A DNA stretch of 64,000 nt, from NCBI GenBank assembly GCA_027924585.1, contig BSBM01000299.1:27008501-27072500 (forward strand), in the 5' to 3' direction. Made by a program: the position numbers and the translations under genes. The notes under the pieces are model-generated. The model searched no databases, was not told where the DNA came from, and saw only the letters and a program-made list of their open reading frames with translations. Source of the DNA: Larix kaempferi. Taxonomy: Eukaryota; Streptophyta; Pinopsida; Pinales; Pinaceae. Positions 34,647 to 47,934 of this stretch are shown piece by piece (within the stretch, counting starts at the first letter, position 1; the number at the start of each line of letters is the position of its first letter).

Positions 34647-35130
34647 ATGGAAAAGCTAGGAGAATATGCTGAGGAGGAATCTCCAAACACTGAGACAAGA
34701 CAGATGTCTAGAAAACCTGTGATGGAGGAGGTAATTGCTCATTCCTCAAAACTGATGCAAACTATAAAGGGGTTAAAGACTGAGATAGAAACAGTCAAGA
34801 AGGATAATGAAAGGATTCTGAAAACTCAAGAGTAGTTAAACCAAATTTTAATAGAAAAATTTCAGACTGAAGGAAGAAGCAAAATAGCTGAAACTGAAGA
34901 AGCTAGCCAGCAAAAAGGGTCTAAAAGAGTGAAACTAGCTAAATCAGACAGCAGTTCATCATCTGAAGGAAGAAGGGAACAACACAGCTATCACACCACT
35001 AGTGACAGCAGTGAGGATGAGTTGTATAATAGAAAGAAAAAGTACAGGCCTTATGAAGAGATTTATGTGGAATTCAAGAAAATAAAACCCCCAACTTTCA
35101 ATGGAGAATCTGAAATAGGTGAAGAGGCAG
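34647..35130 (+). pseudogene. gag: gypsy gag N-terminal part (level 1), interrupted
   Basis: From the ATG at 34647 the frame runs through a heptad-like helical stretch (KGLKTEIETVKKDNERILK), a TAG at 34833, then in the same frame a Ser-rich/charged stretch and KIKPPTFNGESE, the usual lead-in to the gypsy Gag capsid domain. It is cut at 35130 by the level-2 LTR. The frame is in phase with 56256 once the insertion and one copy of its target duplication are disregarded. Confidence 0.85.
35126..35130. other. Target duplication of level-2 element, left (GGCAG)
   Basis: GGCAG here against GGAAG at 56251-56255; one mismatch, so one copy has mutated. Confidence 0.7.
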
Positions 35131-38100
35131 TGTGATATCCCTCTCTTTTTGTATCCTATTGTTTTGTAAATATCTCATAATTTGTAAGTGGCCCAGGTGA
35201 GGAGCTCAAGGCCAAGGCCCCACCTGTGGACCTTCAAAACATTTGTAAGTTATTTCCTAAATGTTATTTTCGGCTTAGGTGACTAAGGACATGACGCCAC
35301 TTAAACAACGAAGAAGAGAACCACTAAGGGAAGAGGAAGACTGGCTAGGAAGCCATGAAGGTCTAGAATCTTGATGACGAGTGTCATCTTAGTGATCTTA
35401 GACACTTACAACTATTCACTTAAATTCTCAAAGATATAAGTGTCGCCTTAAAGCCCTAAAACAAAAGCTAGAATTAAGAATAATAGCTTACTTTGTTAAT
35501 TATTTTGCAAGGAAAAGACCAATAAACGGGACAAGTAAGTATTATGCTCATAATATGAAATACAATTATTACTACCATGACCATATTACTACTAAAATGG
35601 AAAAGAGCCTGAGTTATTCCATTTTACCATTATCGTACTATTATCAAGAAGAGGAAGAGGTAGTTTCTCCACTTAATGATTAATATGCTACAATGTTGTC
35701 CTAGACAAAGGAATTATGCCATCATACTCCTTGAATTACCACCTTGTGGAGGAGGGCAAGGCTCTTAAAAATAGTCATCTTAGGATAATTATAAATTATT
35801 AAAGAAAATAATATAATCTTATTATTTGTAAATGCATAAATAGATCACAAGGATCTTAGTCCCATTAAAAGGATGGGAAGTTTTAATATTATATCTGCAC
35901 TAGTACTATTCGATATATAACTTAGACTCACTCCACTATTGTTGTGATAGAGGAATTAAATCGATTTCGAGTAAGGATCTAGTGGAGTGTAGAAATAAAT
36001 GAAGTGACAGATAATCTCACGAGAGATTTGTGCGAACTGTCCCCTTAACTGATCGTCCATCGAGTATCCTTCCATTTGTCACTTGATTGAGGGATAGGTG
36101 GAGTCTATTATTTTTACACGTTGCATCATGGAGGCCAAGCTGCCAGTTTTCCAAGTGTAAGTTGCATGTGGCTGGGCAAAGTGGTTGTTCAATATTGTTG
36201 TATTGGATTTTTCTTAAAGGAGGGCATTCACCATTTTGGAGGGGGGCATGGGAATTTTTCCTTGGGGTTAATTGTTCTATTAGCATTGATATGTTCTATT
36301 TTTTTTCGTTTCTGCGCAGATGGGGAAAGGACAGCTTGCTTGCAAGCCCGATCCCTGTAGGTTTTATTTCATGCATAAATTCTGTGTAGACATGTTAATG
36401 TTTGGATCGTGTTTCTTGTTTTCCTGCGACATGCTAATGTCTGGAATCATACCTCCTACGTGAAGTTACCTATGATATATTTTAATGTCTGGAATCGTGT
36501 TCCTACCACAAATTCCTGTGTATGTGAAATCCACGAATCTCTGCATCTGTTGAATGCCACGAATTCTCCGTGGTTGAGTGCGTTATGCATTCTGGGTCTG
36601 ATTTCTTAGATCATGTGCTGAATGGGATAGGTATTCTGAAATCTTAATCCTTGTTTGAATGCGTTGTGCAACATTATGCATTATGGAATCTCATTTGCTT
36701 ATATCTTCCCTGTGTTGAATGTGTTGTTGCACTCTACGTCCTAATCTATGTGGTGGAATGCATATTGCATTCGGAAATCTTAATCTCCGTTGAATGCATT
36801 GTTGCATTCTAGATCTTGATCTCTGTAGTTAAAGGGTTTTAGTTTTAAATTATACTCCAGATCCATGTGCATCTCAGTGTATGGATCGCCGTAGATACCA
36901 TTCGAAGGAGTCGCAGATGCTTTGAGTATGGGAAGACTGGATCACCATAGATACCATTCAAAGGAGTCGGAGATGCTTTCAGTATTGGAAGGTATAGTGT
37001 CAGTTCTCATCTGCAAGTATGTAAATCTGTACGAAGGGATTAATAGAAAATCTCTGCGGAGGGGAGAAGAGCGATTGTTGGATTATTTGAATTCATGTTT
37101 AGAGACAACGCTCAGCCAGGGAGGGAAAGATCTGTTGATTATAGAATTACAGCATTAAGTTAACACCTCTGCGTTTATGTGAGATCTTCGTTTGAAATAG
37201 AGTAGGTGGAGAGAACTGTAGAAAAAAAAGAATGTGATCTCTTCTTTTTACAGCATGGAGGTCGACCTAATGATAGAAGGAGGTTGCGATTTCTATAGCT
37301 TAGAATATTTCAACTCTTCATTGACAATGGAAAAGCATACGACCGAAATCAACCTTTTCCATTATCAAGGACTACTGCATGTGGAGTATGCGAAACTTTC
37401 TATCAAAAGGTATGTGATTCCGGTTCATTATGTTTAGCAGAATGCCATTCATCTTCCAGTAAGAATATTATTAATAAAGGGTATGAAGTCTGACTGTGAA
37501 CGGGTTAATGCGTTGTAGTAACCGGTCGAGTCATGGTTTAGCATTTGTGAATTTATATATTAGCTCAGAGTCGGATCTTTGATTAATATGTAATTTTTAG
37601 ATCCAAGTCGTAATCTTCGTTGAAAAGTGGATGCATAACTCCGACCAAATATCTAATTTTGATATTATTTTTTTAGTAATAGGGGCCAGAACTATGTTTA
37701 ATGCAGTTATAGTTTTTATATGTATATATCGGAACTCCTTACTGCTAAAAATATGGAATTATAATCCTAGTTAACTCTGCTAAAACTATGGATCTAAATC
37801 TGAGCCTGTTTAGACCCAAACTCCACTCTTTCATCGCTTGAATGATAGATCTCTGTCCTAAACTATGTTTAGGATATGATCTACACTTAGCATAAAAATA
37901 GGTGCAATTTTTTATTGCTTATACCCTGTAGATTAATGTTTGCTCACTCAAATTCATTCTGTTGTTAGTTTGACAGAGATGTTTCGATCTATTGGTTTGT
38001 TGATGTTATAAAAGTTAAAACCCTCAGACTAATCCTTAAGTTAAAGTGAAGTTTATAATCGATAAAGGGTCATAAATTTTATTGTTATTATAGGAAGCTT

Positions 38101-38737
38101 CAACTTGACTTACATAGTAAGCATTGGAGGGGATAGTATAAGGGTTGAAGCCCCTTATATTATGATTGTATTGTTAAAGAAAGTGTTATGTTAAATAGAA
38201 TGCTTAGTGAGGAAAAGGATATGGTAATTCATATATGTTCAAGTTGCTATTGAAATCACTTTTAAATCTGGTTGATAGAATACCTAGAGAAAGTGAAAAT
38301 GCAAAGATTGTAAAAGTTGCCTTGCAGAATCCTGCTTTATTGATAAATAAAGATATGACGGTTTTGTGGACGTAGCCCAGGGATGGGGGTGAACCACGGT
38401 ATATCTTGTCTCGTTCATATGTATGATTTTAATGGTGATGTTGTTATGTATATGGTTATTTTGTGTCAAATGAAATTCTTGGTAATTGATTATGGTTGCC
38501 ATTTAAAATATATCATTGTTCGGCCTATGCTGTGTAACATGGGTGTATACTAATCATTTTGTATTGTCATTTTATTTACGGAAGCATGTCGGACTTTTAT
38601 TCCTTCCACAAGTAAATTTCTTTGCAGAGACCATTGACGTTATGGCAATACATTTATTTCGTTAATTATATAATGGAAGAAAGTTTTTTTTTTAATTTTA
38701 CCAAATTTACTAACTCGTTTTATTTGGAGATGTCACA
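35131..38737 (+). mobile_element. 5' LTR of level-2 element (3607 bp)
   Basis: TGTGATATCCC...GATGTCACA. The two LTRs differ at scattered sites (of the order of 1.5-2 percent by eye). It contains the GTGGACGTAG..GAACCAC motif (38366-38397). Short open frames in it are not conserved as proteins. Confidence 0.92.
38366..38397 (+). promoter_or_regulatory. GTGGACGTAG...GAACCAC motif, level-2 5' LTR
   Basis: GTGG and CCAC can pair, as can GCCC with GGGGT-side bases. The same motif with different middle bases is in the level-3 LTRs. Confidence 0.5.
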
Positions 38738-38739
38738 TA

Positions 38740-38751
38740 TGGTATCAGAGC
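38740..38751 (+). promoter_or_regulatory. Primer-binding site, level-2 element
   Basis: TGGTATCAGAGC, two bases inside the 5' LTR end. Confidence 0.9.
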
Positions 38752-40656
38752 ACAAGTTGCTACACTCGGGCCTATAGTGGGCTCAGCATGAGGAAATAAA
38801 TTGGACGAACCAGGAAAGGGACTCCACTTGGAAATAAGTATCGAGACAGATTTAGATTCAACGCTTGACAAGAGGTAACCGACAAGTTGTTTGGAATCGC
38901 AAGTAAGTATGTCCCACTTTCTGAAGCATTATAATAACATAGGATTGTTTATATGTGAACGTTGTTTCACTATGTATTTGAATGAGTGGTTATTGGAAAA
39001 TATTATGGATGAATATTTCCTCTTACTCTATAATTAGTTTTATGGAATGGCGAAAAATAACTCTTTAGAAAGATTAAAATAGCTAGACTATTGGAGTTAT
39101 GAAAAATTTATTGTAAGGGATCCTAGTTCTGAATGAAAGGTTTATATGCGAGGGAACCCTCCTAACTCTGTCAACTTGATAGTTCGATTCAAATGTTTAT
39201 TACTTTCTCTACGTCTCATGCCTTCCTAAAAGCTGACACCTTTCAGTCTCAACAACCACTTTAGGATAGGAAGTACGGTTTATACATTCTGTTGTTTTTA
39301 TATAATTAATCGGATTTGATTGACCTAGTCATCAAGATACCCAAATAGGAGCTTTAGATGGATTACTTAAGCAAACTTAGATATGCTAGAAAAGATTAGT
39401 TAAGTGGGATTAAAAGTAAGTTTAAAGGTCCATTAAGATTTGAGAAAAATGTGATGGTCTTGAGTTTCAATAATTAAGTTCTTTTCTTCGTATAAAGTTT
39501 CTTTTTGTATAAATGCCTTTGACCTTAATAGTAAAAGCCGTAAAAGTGCATGCTATAGGAGGAGCCAATGGGAATAAAGCTTGTAACTGAGGTATTAATG
39601 TTGACTAGTTATGAAGAGAGTAGCATAGTCTAACTAGATTAAAGGTACCTAAAATTATAAATTAGTGTGACTTTTTCTATGACTAGGAAATGGTCAGATC
39701 ATAAAGGAGAACAATTGTTAGTAGTCTCCTTATTTTCATTATAGTACGCAATTATCATAAGGATGTTGTGTGGCATTGAAGCACGCTTATAACCTTGCCT
39801 GTAGGTTCAACAAAGGAAATGGTTATGATTACTTAAAAAGGTATGTATTTACCGCTATAAAGTATGCAAATAGAAATATGTAAACAATGCGTTGTTACTT
39901 ACATGATGTTAAGTGCATACAAAGAAAAGTTGTATAACTAAATAGGAATCGAATGATAAATGGAAAATATAGCGTCCTTCCAAATAAGTTACTAGACTAA
40001 ATGAATTAGAGTTTAACCCTAGTCTTTGGATTCATGAAAGGAAGGAAGTTACCGATGAAACAACTCTCACCGGTTCTTATTATCTGTCATGAAGCATGTT
40101 ATTAGATCTTATACTATCTTCTGATGATGTGTGTATTTTGTCTTGGTGGCAAATTTTGGGTTTAGGTTATTACCTAGATTAGAGTAATGACGAAGGCGTT
40201 ACTTTGAAGTAAAACGTATGATTATGAAAATTCTCCTAGGGAGATATTTATTCTTGTGTATATTGACGGTCTATTGCTCATCAAAGTTTATGGTTTAATT
40301 ATTTTCTGATGAGATTGGTGATACCGGGATATGACTAAAGTTTATCTAAAGATGAATGAGGTATGAAACGTATTATATTACAAACTTTCATATATGAAAA
40401 TCCATGAAGTTGAAGTTGGCATAGTTCAAAGTAGTAACATGAAGAAGGATACTTATTATGTCAAGGTTAATAAAGAAAAACACCTATATGCTTAGAAGTG
40501 AGTTACCATAAGATGGTTTTGTGATGAATAGAGGTATTTGACATTACCAACATGGTTACATACCGGTTTTGTTGTTTACTCACAAAAGCTTGGTAAGAAA
40601 AGAATGTTGTACGTAGATGATCAAGTATAGATGATCTTATTTTCTGCATAGGAAAA
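38752..40656 (+). other. Level-2 internal region, left part, no supported gene
   Basis: Starts with a leader similar to that of level 3 (gggcct..., then ...atcgcaagtaagtat, a splice-donor-like site at 38903). The rest is AT-rich with many stops in all frames. Weak text similarity to the level-3 internal region (acttacatgatgtt near 39898 vs 46198) indicates common origin. Confidence 0.6.
40652..40656. other. Target duplication of level-3 element, left (GAAAA)
   Basis: GAAAA here and at 51570-51574, perfect match. Confidence 0.85.
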
Positions 40657-43600
40657 TGTAATATCCCTCCTTTATGCCCCACTATTTCTAAGTGAAATTG
40701 ATTACTATATTGATTCCCTGGTGAGGAACTCAATGCCGAGGTGCCCCAGTGGACGTGGGAAAAGTGTATCATCTTTTCTTCTTCTAGGTTGTATGTTATA
40801 AATAGTAAATTTATAATAACACCACTGAAACGATGGACAAACAAATCTACTAAGGGGAGTAGCAGGGTGGTTGGAAGGCCATAAATGTATAGGTAGTTTT
40901 ACATATCCCCTTAAGCTTAACGACAAAGGTTCGACAATATAGGGTTTGTCTATTCAGTGCTTAATATGTTTAAATGTAAATATATTAAAAGATTTTTTTT
41001 AGTATATATATATATATCCTATCTCTACATATCCATTTAAAAGACCCAATGAATTTTTATTCTCTATATGTTTATAGTAAGAGCTATTCCTAAACTATTT
41101 ATTCATTTCAAAAGAATTTCTATACAAAAGAATTATAGGGATATCATGATACCTTTTTGGAAGAAACTAATTTATGTAACCACCCAACGTCTTAGTAGGA
41201 GGATGATCCCTTGGTGGAGATCCCAACCACCTTCGTTTAAAGAGGAACCATACCTACCCGCCACTTTCTAAATTTAGCAATTGAGAAAGTTAAGGAATTT
41301 TCTTAGGGCCTTGTCTCCATCATGGGCAGATCGCCGATCTACTAGTATTGCCATCTGTCAGAGTTTAAACACCTTTGGTGGACACAACAATAGGAAACTC
41401 GGTAGAAGAATTAACACGATTCCTTGCGAGAGAAGAGGGGCGTCTCTGCGAATAATTCAGTATCAAACCCTGTGAAGGAGGATAGCTCCTCTGCCAACGT
41501 GTCAGTACCAATTCTTGCAATAGATGGTTTGAAATCTCAACCGTAGAGAGAATAGTGGGAGAATCATACAGTCTTAAGGATGGGGCGTGGGACTCGAGGG
41601 GATGCGGGGAGGTTTGTTTTTTCACTGCATTCGTGGGAGGAAAGAAGGAGGGAGGAGATCGAGGAGGTGACTTTGCCATAGTGGAGGTTGGCTCTTCGGA
41701 ACCCTGAAATAAAATCTGGGAAGTTGTGAAAAGGAAAAATCTCTGCATGTACTGGTAATATCGATCCAATGTTTATTATTAAAGTTAATCTCTGCATGCA
41801 CTGGTAATATCGATCTAGTGTTTATTGTTAAATACATATTGTGGTTTTTCAAACGGTAAAGGCTCCGTCGTTTGGATCGAGGAGAATGCACCTTAATTTG
41901 TAGTTGTTAATGATATTTTAGCGTAGATCGATATCCTCTCTGAGATTTATTAAAGCATGTCCTGGCGATTTCCAGCCTGCTTTGACAGATATCATAGCAC
42001 CATTTTGGGAATGGTTGCGTCCCTTTACAGAAAGGGTTTTTGTGTATCCTTATCGAGACTTACTGGTTAGGGTTGCGTTTAATGGGATCAACAGTGATCC
42101 TTGGTATTATTAAAAATAGTATCAAGGAAACACAAGGTAAAATTAAAGAGATCAGCCGTTCTTCAAAATTCAGGCTTGAATCGTATTTGGTTATTTAAAA
42201 TACCTCTGTGTTTAACTCAAATCCTGGCCGATCTCCTGAAATTGGAAACTGAGATCAACTTTATCTTTATAATCGATTTCTGAAACCAAGGGGATCTGAT
42301 CTCGTATGCTCTGTAATGTATCTTGAATCGATTGGGTTCTTTTGTTAAATCTCTGCGTATGTATATTTCAATGGTGAAATCGGAACCGATCCATCTTTTG
42401 TGTATCCATTTCTATTTGACTCTTCCAGAATTCTGAAGCGAACTATGAATTGACCTTTAACTCTGCCTTCGTTTTGGTTGATAGGACAATGAGTATATTT
42501 ATTCCTTTTAACTTGATTTGAATATTGCTTCATATGCAGCTGGCGTTAACCCTCAGGTTGAATGCGAATACCCATTCAAAATTGGTATCTTAGATCAGAA
42601 CGTTGGAATTTTTCTATCGGTGTTTTGAAGTGTGGATACTCTGTTTGCAGTATGGTGGTTAATTCTAAACTTGATCAGTTATAAGTATATAAGATAAGTC
42701 TGGATTTAGGAATAGAGTTTGGTTAAGCGTGAGTAGATCTCTATTGTGGAAAAGAAAATCGTATTTCCTCTGCTGGACACTTGTGCTGAATCGCAGGTCT
42801 GATTCTTATGCTAGTTGGAAAATGGTGGTTGATCCCATGTCTGCTCTATATTGGTTGAAATTCTTTGTTATACATTTTATGCTGAACAAAGGTCTAGGTT
42901 CACACTCCAGTTAAAAATTTGGGATTGTTCCCTGTCAGCTCTCTAATGGTTGAAGTGTCAGTATTATGTCTTTTATGCTGAAACGCAGGTCTAACTTTTA
43001 TGCTAAAGTCGTGATTGTTCCTCTGTCTACACTTTATTGATTAAAAATGTTAGAGCTCTGTCCTGAATGTTGAATGGTAGCCGTAGAAACTCCGGTTGTA
43101 TTATTTTGGCTGCAGGAAGTTTAGGAATTCAGGAAATAGGTCCCATTTCGGTTTGAAGTATAATACACATATATGTTGTATTATGTTGTGTGCCAGCATA
43201 ATCCTATATTTTATACTCTCTAGGATTTAATGGTGTTATGGATTGAATGATTAATGTACCTGAGTACAAATCCTTGAGTTGGAATCATCTATAGGTATGT
43301 AGGCATCCAAGGTTTGAAACAAGCCTATATAAGGTGAAGCGTTTTTACATTCTGCATATGTATATTTATATTATGAATTTGTCTTATGCTGCACAAAGTA
43401 CTTACATCTCGGTTAAGTCCTTATTTATAATTTTCCCTCCAAATCTTTAGATCTCTGCTGGTATTGAAGGATCCATGTAAGGTATCAATAGGCTGTAGGG
43501 ATATCAATGTTGACCCGTGGTGGCAGGATACATGTTCTTATGTTAAACTAACTCTATCCTCGCTTTCGAAACCAGCATGGAAATAATCAATAGATTATGT

Positions 43601-44291
43601 GGATCTGACTCTATTGATGTAAATAATAATACAGAGAATGGGATTCTCTTTAAGTTGGATGATGATAGTATCGAAGGGTTTAAGAAATATACTCTCTAGG
43701 AGAGAAGCAACGAGAAGGTGGAGATTATAATCCATTGTTGCATTGTAAACCCTCGAGTTTGAGGAATAATAAGATAACATTCTTTGTGGACGTAGCCTGG
43801 AGTTTCAGGTGAACCACCTATATCTGCCTCTTCATTTTATGTGTCTCTTATGTATCTTATTTTCTGATCAATGGAAGTTTATTTATTTCAATGTATAAGT
43901 GTAGGTGTTGTTAAAGGACATTTGTTGTGGATCATGTAAATAGCCCTATAAACATATTTAAATGGTTTTGGGGTAGTTATGTTTACCATTAATAGGTAAG
44001 AAAGATCAGAGAGATGTTCATAGTAAAGTTATGTGTATTTTAGTGGTTTTTTGTTATGTTTCATGTTAAAAATGATGATTAACAAGTGAGCAGCAAGTGT
44101 GGTAAATCTAATCGTGAAATAGTTAGAATTCACACTTTATATATGTTTTATGTTGATCACAAAATACTAACTACGGATGATGAGTATGTTACAGTAAGTA
44201 AACCCATACTTTATGGTTCCGCATATATTTAAGTGGCATTTAGGGCACTTAGAAAACTTTTTAAATTTTACGAAAATTTGGGTATGTTACA
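40657..44291 (+). mobile_element. 5' LTR of level-3 element (3635 bp)
   Basis: TGTAATATCCC...GTATGTTACA. It contains the GTGGACGTAG..GAACCAC motif at 43786-43818. The open frame of 134 residues on the minus strand (41365-41769) is repeated in the other LTR simply because the LTRs are copies; no domain is recognised. Confidence 0.93.
43786..43818 (+). promoter_or_regulatory. GTGGACGTAG...GAACCAC motif, level-3 5' LTR
   Basis: Same outer bases as in level 2, with a different centre (cctggagtttcagg), which itself is an inverted repeat: CCTG...CAGG. Confidence 0.5.
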
Positions 44292-44293
44292 AA

Positions 44294-44305
44294 TGGTATC
44301 AGAGC
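44294..44305 (+). promoter_or_regulatory. Primer-binding site, level-3 element
   Basis: TGGTATCAGAGC, two bases inside the 5' LTR end. Confidence 0.9.
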
Positions 44306-47241
44306 ATTAGGTTACAACACTAGGGCCTAATGAGCTCAATATGCGATAAGTGAGTATGAAGGTTTAAGTTTACTAATCAATGGTTTTCGTTTCATTTTGG
44401 ATGCATGGATTGTATCGGAGGAGGGGAGAATGAATCTCCGAGCTCGACTTCAAGTTCTCCCGCCAAAGCACAGGTTGCAAACCTTCGGGCTTAGTTGGGC
44501 CCAGCTGAAGAAGTAATATAAGCTGGTCAAGGGAACTCCATCGATAAGACGCAAACAAAGGATTTACGTTCTAAAAAAAATCAGCAGGAGGTAATCGACA
44601 AGATGTCTTTAAAATCGCAAGTAAGTATACTCCACTTGTTGAAGCATTCTAAAGGAAAAGCATTGTCGATGAGTGAGCAGTTTATATGTTTAATTTCGTA
44701 TCTATATGATCTTGTATTGATAAATACTAGAGAATGAATATCTCCTCATGCAATTCCATTGGATGACCAGAAAGTATTCTTTGAAAATGATTATATTAAT
44801 TGGACTATGTTCCTATTTTTATCTTAGTGATCTTGTTAATATTTTCATGTATATTGATCATAACGATAGTAACATAGGAGCCTTGAATGTTCATAAGTTT
44901 ATGAGGGCTGTATAAGCATAATTAGGATCATTCACCCTATGAAAGAAGTATACTCCTACCCGATCAATTGATGCCACGAGTAAGGTTTTAGTACTTATAT
45001 GATTCAAGTCATAGACATTCATCATAAGTACTTGATTGCTCTAATTGTGTATTATGATTAGAAAAGTTGATATAGTATGTGGATTATGAAATGAGTAAGG
45101 TGCAATTAGGTCATTATATGAAGGACTATAAATTTGCCACGAATTACATGGTTATTGATTTCTCGCACTTATGCTGAAATGATTGTATTAATTATGTACA
45201 TAAGATTGTAGGATTGAGGTAATCCTTATTATATTAGAAAAATGCATAAATGGTACTAAGGAGTAACTCCTGAAATTCTCCTTATTGGCTAGATGTTATT
45301 GAGAAAAGGTGTAGAAGATGTTGTACATTATATGGAATGTTACATGCGATGGTTTCGATATAGAATATTACTTTTGTGTTCTTACTTATTTGTTGTATGG
45401 GACATGTGACATGGTAGAGAAGAATGATTAGTTGAACTAATAAATATATAATAGATCTTCAAGGTTAATGTAAGTAATGTTACATAAAATATATACATAT
45501 ATATATACTATCCAAACCATAGATGGTTAGAAGAGTTGTAAAACTTTTAGGCATGATTAACAAAGGGTCATCCTCAAGGTAAAAGATTGAAAGGATAGGA
45601 ATTAACTTCATTGGATTAAATGGACATTCTACTGTGTGAAATTTTCTAAGACTAGGAAATTGCCATCCTTGTGAATGATTTTTCATAACCTTCGACTTAA
45701 CTCTACTTCCACAAATGAGTATCCTTCGTCATTATAACCTTATCTGAAAATTGCAAGAGATAAAAAAAAAAAAAAAATTGTTAAGAATCCCCTGGTCTCT
45801 TTGCGGTATAGGATTGTATAAGAATATTGAAGTATAAATGTGTATTCTAAGTAGTTAAAAGGATGCATATGATGAAATGTTATGATTTCATCTTTGTATA
45901 TTCTATCTTCAGGGATCCTTACTAGGAATGTTAGGATACTGGGAGTGGTTGACAGAAGGATTATACCTTTATGTGATCAAAGCTTTATGTTATATGCATG
46001 GATACCTTGATAATCTGTTTCGTTTTGATATATAGATTTTATGATATGGAGGGGATTACTAATGTGTATTAATGCAAGTTAAAAGTACACCTTGGCATAT
46101 GAGGGCCATACAATAAAGGATATGCAGTCTCCCTCTTAAAGGTATGTGATTATCCTTAGAAAAATATATGCAAGTATATATGTAGACGATTTATTGTTAC
46201 TCACATGATGTTGGCATATGCAAGAAAATGGGTACTTAATACAGTGAAGGAAAAGGATTGAGGTGAAGTGATCGTAATGCCCATAATAAAGAGGAATGTA
46301 GTCCTATTAATTGAGTGGTTATGCTTAGTATGGAAATAATGTTTATTTTAGATAACCACATGTGGAGATTGTAGTATGAAGGATGACTTTCTTATTTTTA
46401 TACATAGAAGAAAAACCTTCTTACAATATTTGGTTATGTTATTATGACAGATGGTCAAAAACTCGGTTGAACTTGTGGAAGAGCGTAATATATTATGCAG
46501 GTATATGTCTCCTTGTCAACAAGACCCCGACGCAAGTTATAAATGTTGGGTGGTTAAATTATATTATTTCACTGATGACACTATAAGTAGAAATCACAAC
46601 TTGAGTCCATACATATCTAGCTTATCACTCATGAGCATTTGAGTAAAACTCGAATGATTTTTTTTTTATTTTAGTAGGAGTCGATAAGGAATAGACAAGT
46701 GAAAGACGTGTTAGTGCTATTAAAATTCCTATAAATAAATGTTGTATAGTGGTTATGAACTAACAATGCAGGATTTCGCTATGAATACAACAAATCAAAA
46801 TGGAAGTGAGTATTCACGCGGATAAATAGCGGAGTTAATCACTCAAGAGTAAGTAAGGATTCACTTAATGCATCTTATTTACTGGTCATATATCGAGACA
46901 CTTATAACCATCGCTTAACATTGGATTATGTTGTTTAGTTACTAACATTTTCAGGATGTTATCATAATTACGACCAATGTGATAAACAAAAAGGAACGTG
47001 GCTTATAAGTCCATTGGTGAAGCTGAGCAGAACAAAATCGCTCAAGAGTAAGTGATTACCTTTTATTATAGCATGGATTACAGTATGGCACGAAACCTGA
47101 TTTGGTGATGGATGTGTGCTACATATCATGAATGATAAGCAAATAAGTGAAACTACTTACCGTTATTACAAGACATATTGTAATTTACAAAAAAAATTGT
47201 AAGAATTAATAGATGATTGGTTATCGAAATAAATTCCGGGA

Positions 47242-47357
47242 CTCAAGCGAGAAGGCTTGAGGGGAATTGTGTAAAGAGTTTCGTAATAGCATTTGAAATA
47301 CTCCCTAAAATCAGGGATTGAACAGCCACTAGGATTCTCGGAGAATCAGCTGGCTGT
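47242..47357 (+). ncRNA. Predicted hairpin module, level-3 element
   Basis: Hairpins by eye: CTCAAGC (47242-47248) with GCTTGAG (47255-47261); CCCT with AGGG near 47303-47317; and ACAGCC (47322-47327) with GGCTGT (47352-47357) enclosing GATTC/GAATC. The same set in the same order is in the level-2 element. It lies in the element's RNA, not in a separate gene. Role unknown; packaging, dimerisation or translation control are possibilities. Confidence 0.5.
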
Positions 47358-47429
47358 AAGACCTAGGCAAGCTATAAGAAAATGTATATGTGGGAGGCAG
47401 GACGCTGCTTAGTATGCATGAAAGAAATG

Positions 47430-47598
47430 TTTGCTGCATGAGCACTGAAGTGTTAGGCAAAACATGAGAAAAATGTTTGCTGCGGGAGCACTAAGGTGTT
47501 AGGCAAAACATGAGAAAAATGTTTGCTGCGGGAGCACTAAGGTGTTAGGCAAGACATGAGAGAAAGGATTGCTGCATGAGCACTAAGGTGTTAGGCAA
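47430..47598 (+). repeat. Four tandem 46-bp stem-loop repeats, level-3 element
   Basis: Units begin (at TTGC) at 47431, 47477, 47523 and 47569, exactly 46 bp apart. Each holds TTGCTGC..GAGCAC-N4-GTGTTAGGCAA. TTGC can pair with GCAA, and AGCAC with GTGTT. Loops are TGAA or TAAG. 46 is not a multiple of three and stops occur, so it is not a protein repeat. Confidence 0.85.
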
Positions 47599-47897
47599 GA
47601 ACTTCCTGGATCAAGTAAATGCTGTTTGTTGATTTAGTCAACAGTATACAATCATGGAGTGCTAGATTTATTCCATATATTACAAGTGATATGTACAGTA
47701 AAGAACTCATGATTTATGTTTCTAAGTTTGATTTTGAAGTTGATGATAAAGTTTTATTATCATTTTTCATTTTCCTTGAAACCCGGTTTTGTAGCCGCAA
47801 ACTCAGGTGGGATCCATAACGACTTGCGAGAAATTTTGGAAGGCCAAAAAGGGGTCAAAATAGAGATGACGAGGAGACAAACTGTTGGAAAAGCTTG

Positions 47898-47915
47898 AAC
47901 ACCGAGGACGGTGTT
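47898..47915 (+). promoter_or_regulatory. Hairpin before purine tract, level 3
   Basis: AACACCG-agga-CGGTGTT, a perfect 7-bp stem, followed after ATTCT by the purine tract AAAGGGGAGGAGGA and the 3' LTR. Confidence 0.6.
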
Positions 47916-47920
47916 ATTCT

Positions 47921-47934
47921 AAAGGGGAGGAGGA
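47921..47934 (+). promoter_or_regulatory. Polypurine tract, level-3 element
   Basis: AAAGGGGAGGAGGA abuts the 3' LTR start; plus-strand primer site. Confidence 0.85.

Larger units (their letters stand above)
44306..47934 (+). other. Level-3 internal region, no supported gene
   Basis: A splice-donor-like GTAAGTAT is at 44621. The middle is AT-rich with stops throughout. The right end carries the hairpin module (47242-47357), the 46-bp array (47430-47598) and the hairpin before the purine tract. One isolated YVDDLLLL-like string is translatable near 46175, without any flanking reverse transcriptase motifs. Confidence 0.7.

Noticed and set aside
40240-40290. VYIDGLLLI-like string in the level-2 internal region
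   Set aside because: It only vaguely resembles the copia active site, lies between stops, and has no neighbouring motifs.
41365-41769. 134-residue minus-strand frame repeated at 48643-49047
   Set aside because: Repeated only because both lie in LTR copies. No domain, and the LTRs are too young for conservation to mean anything.
46165-46200. YVDDLLLL-like translation in the level-3 internal region, suggesting reverse transcriptase
   Set aside because: No other reverse transcriptase motif lies at the proper distance on either side, and the matching place in level 2 (near 39885) does not translate this way.
47430-47598. 46-bp repeats as a CRISPR array
   Set aside because: Units are contiguous without unique spacers and lie inside a eukaryotic retrotransposon.
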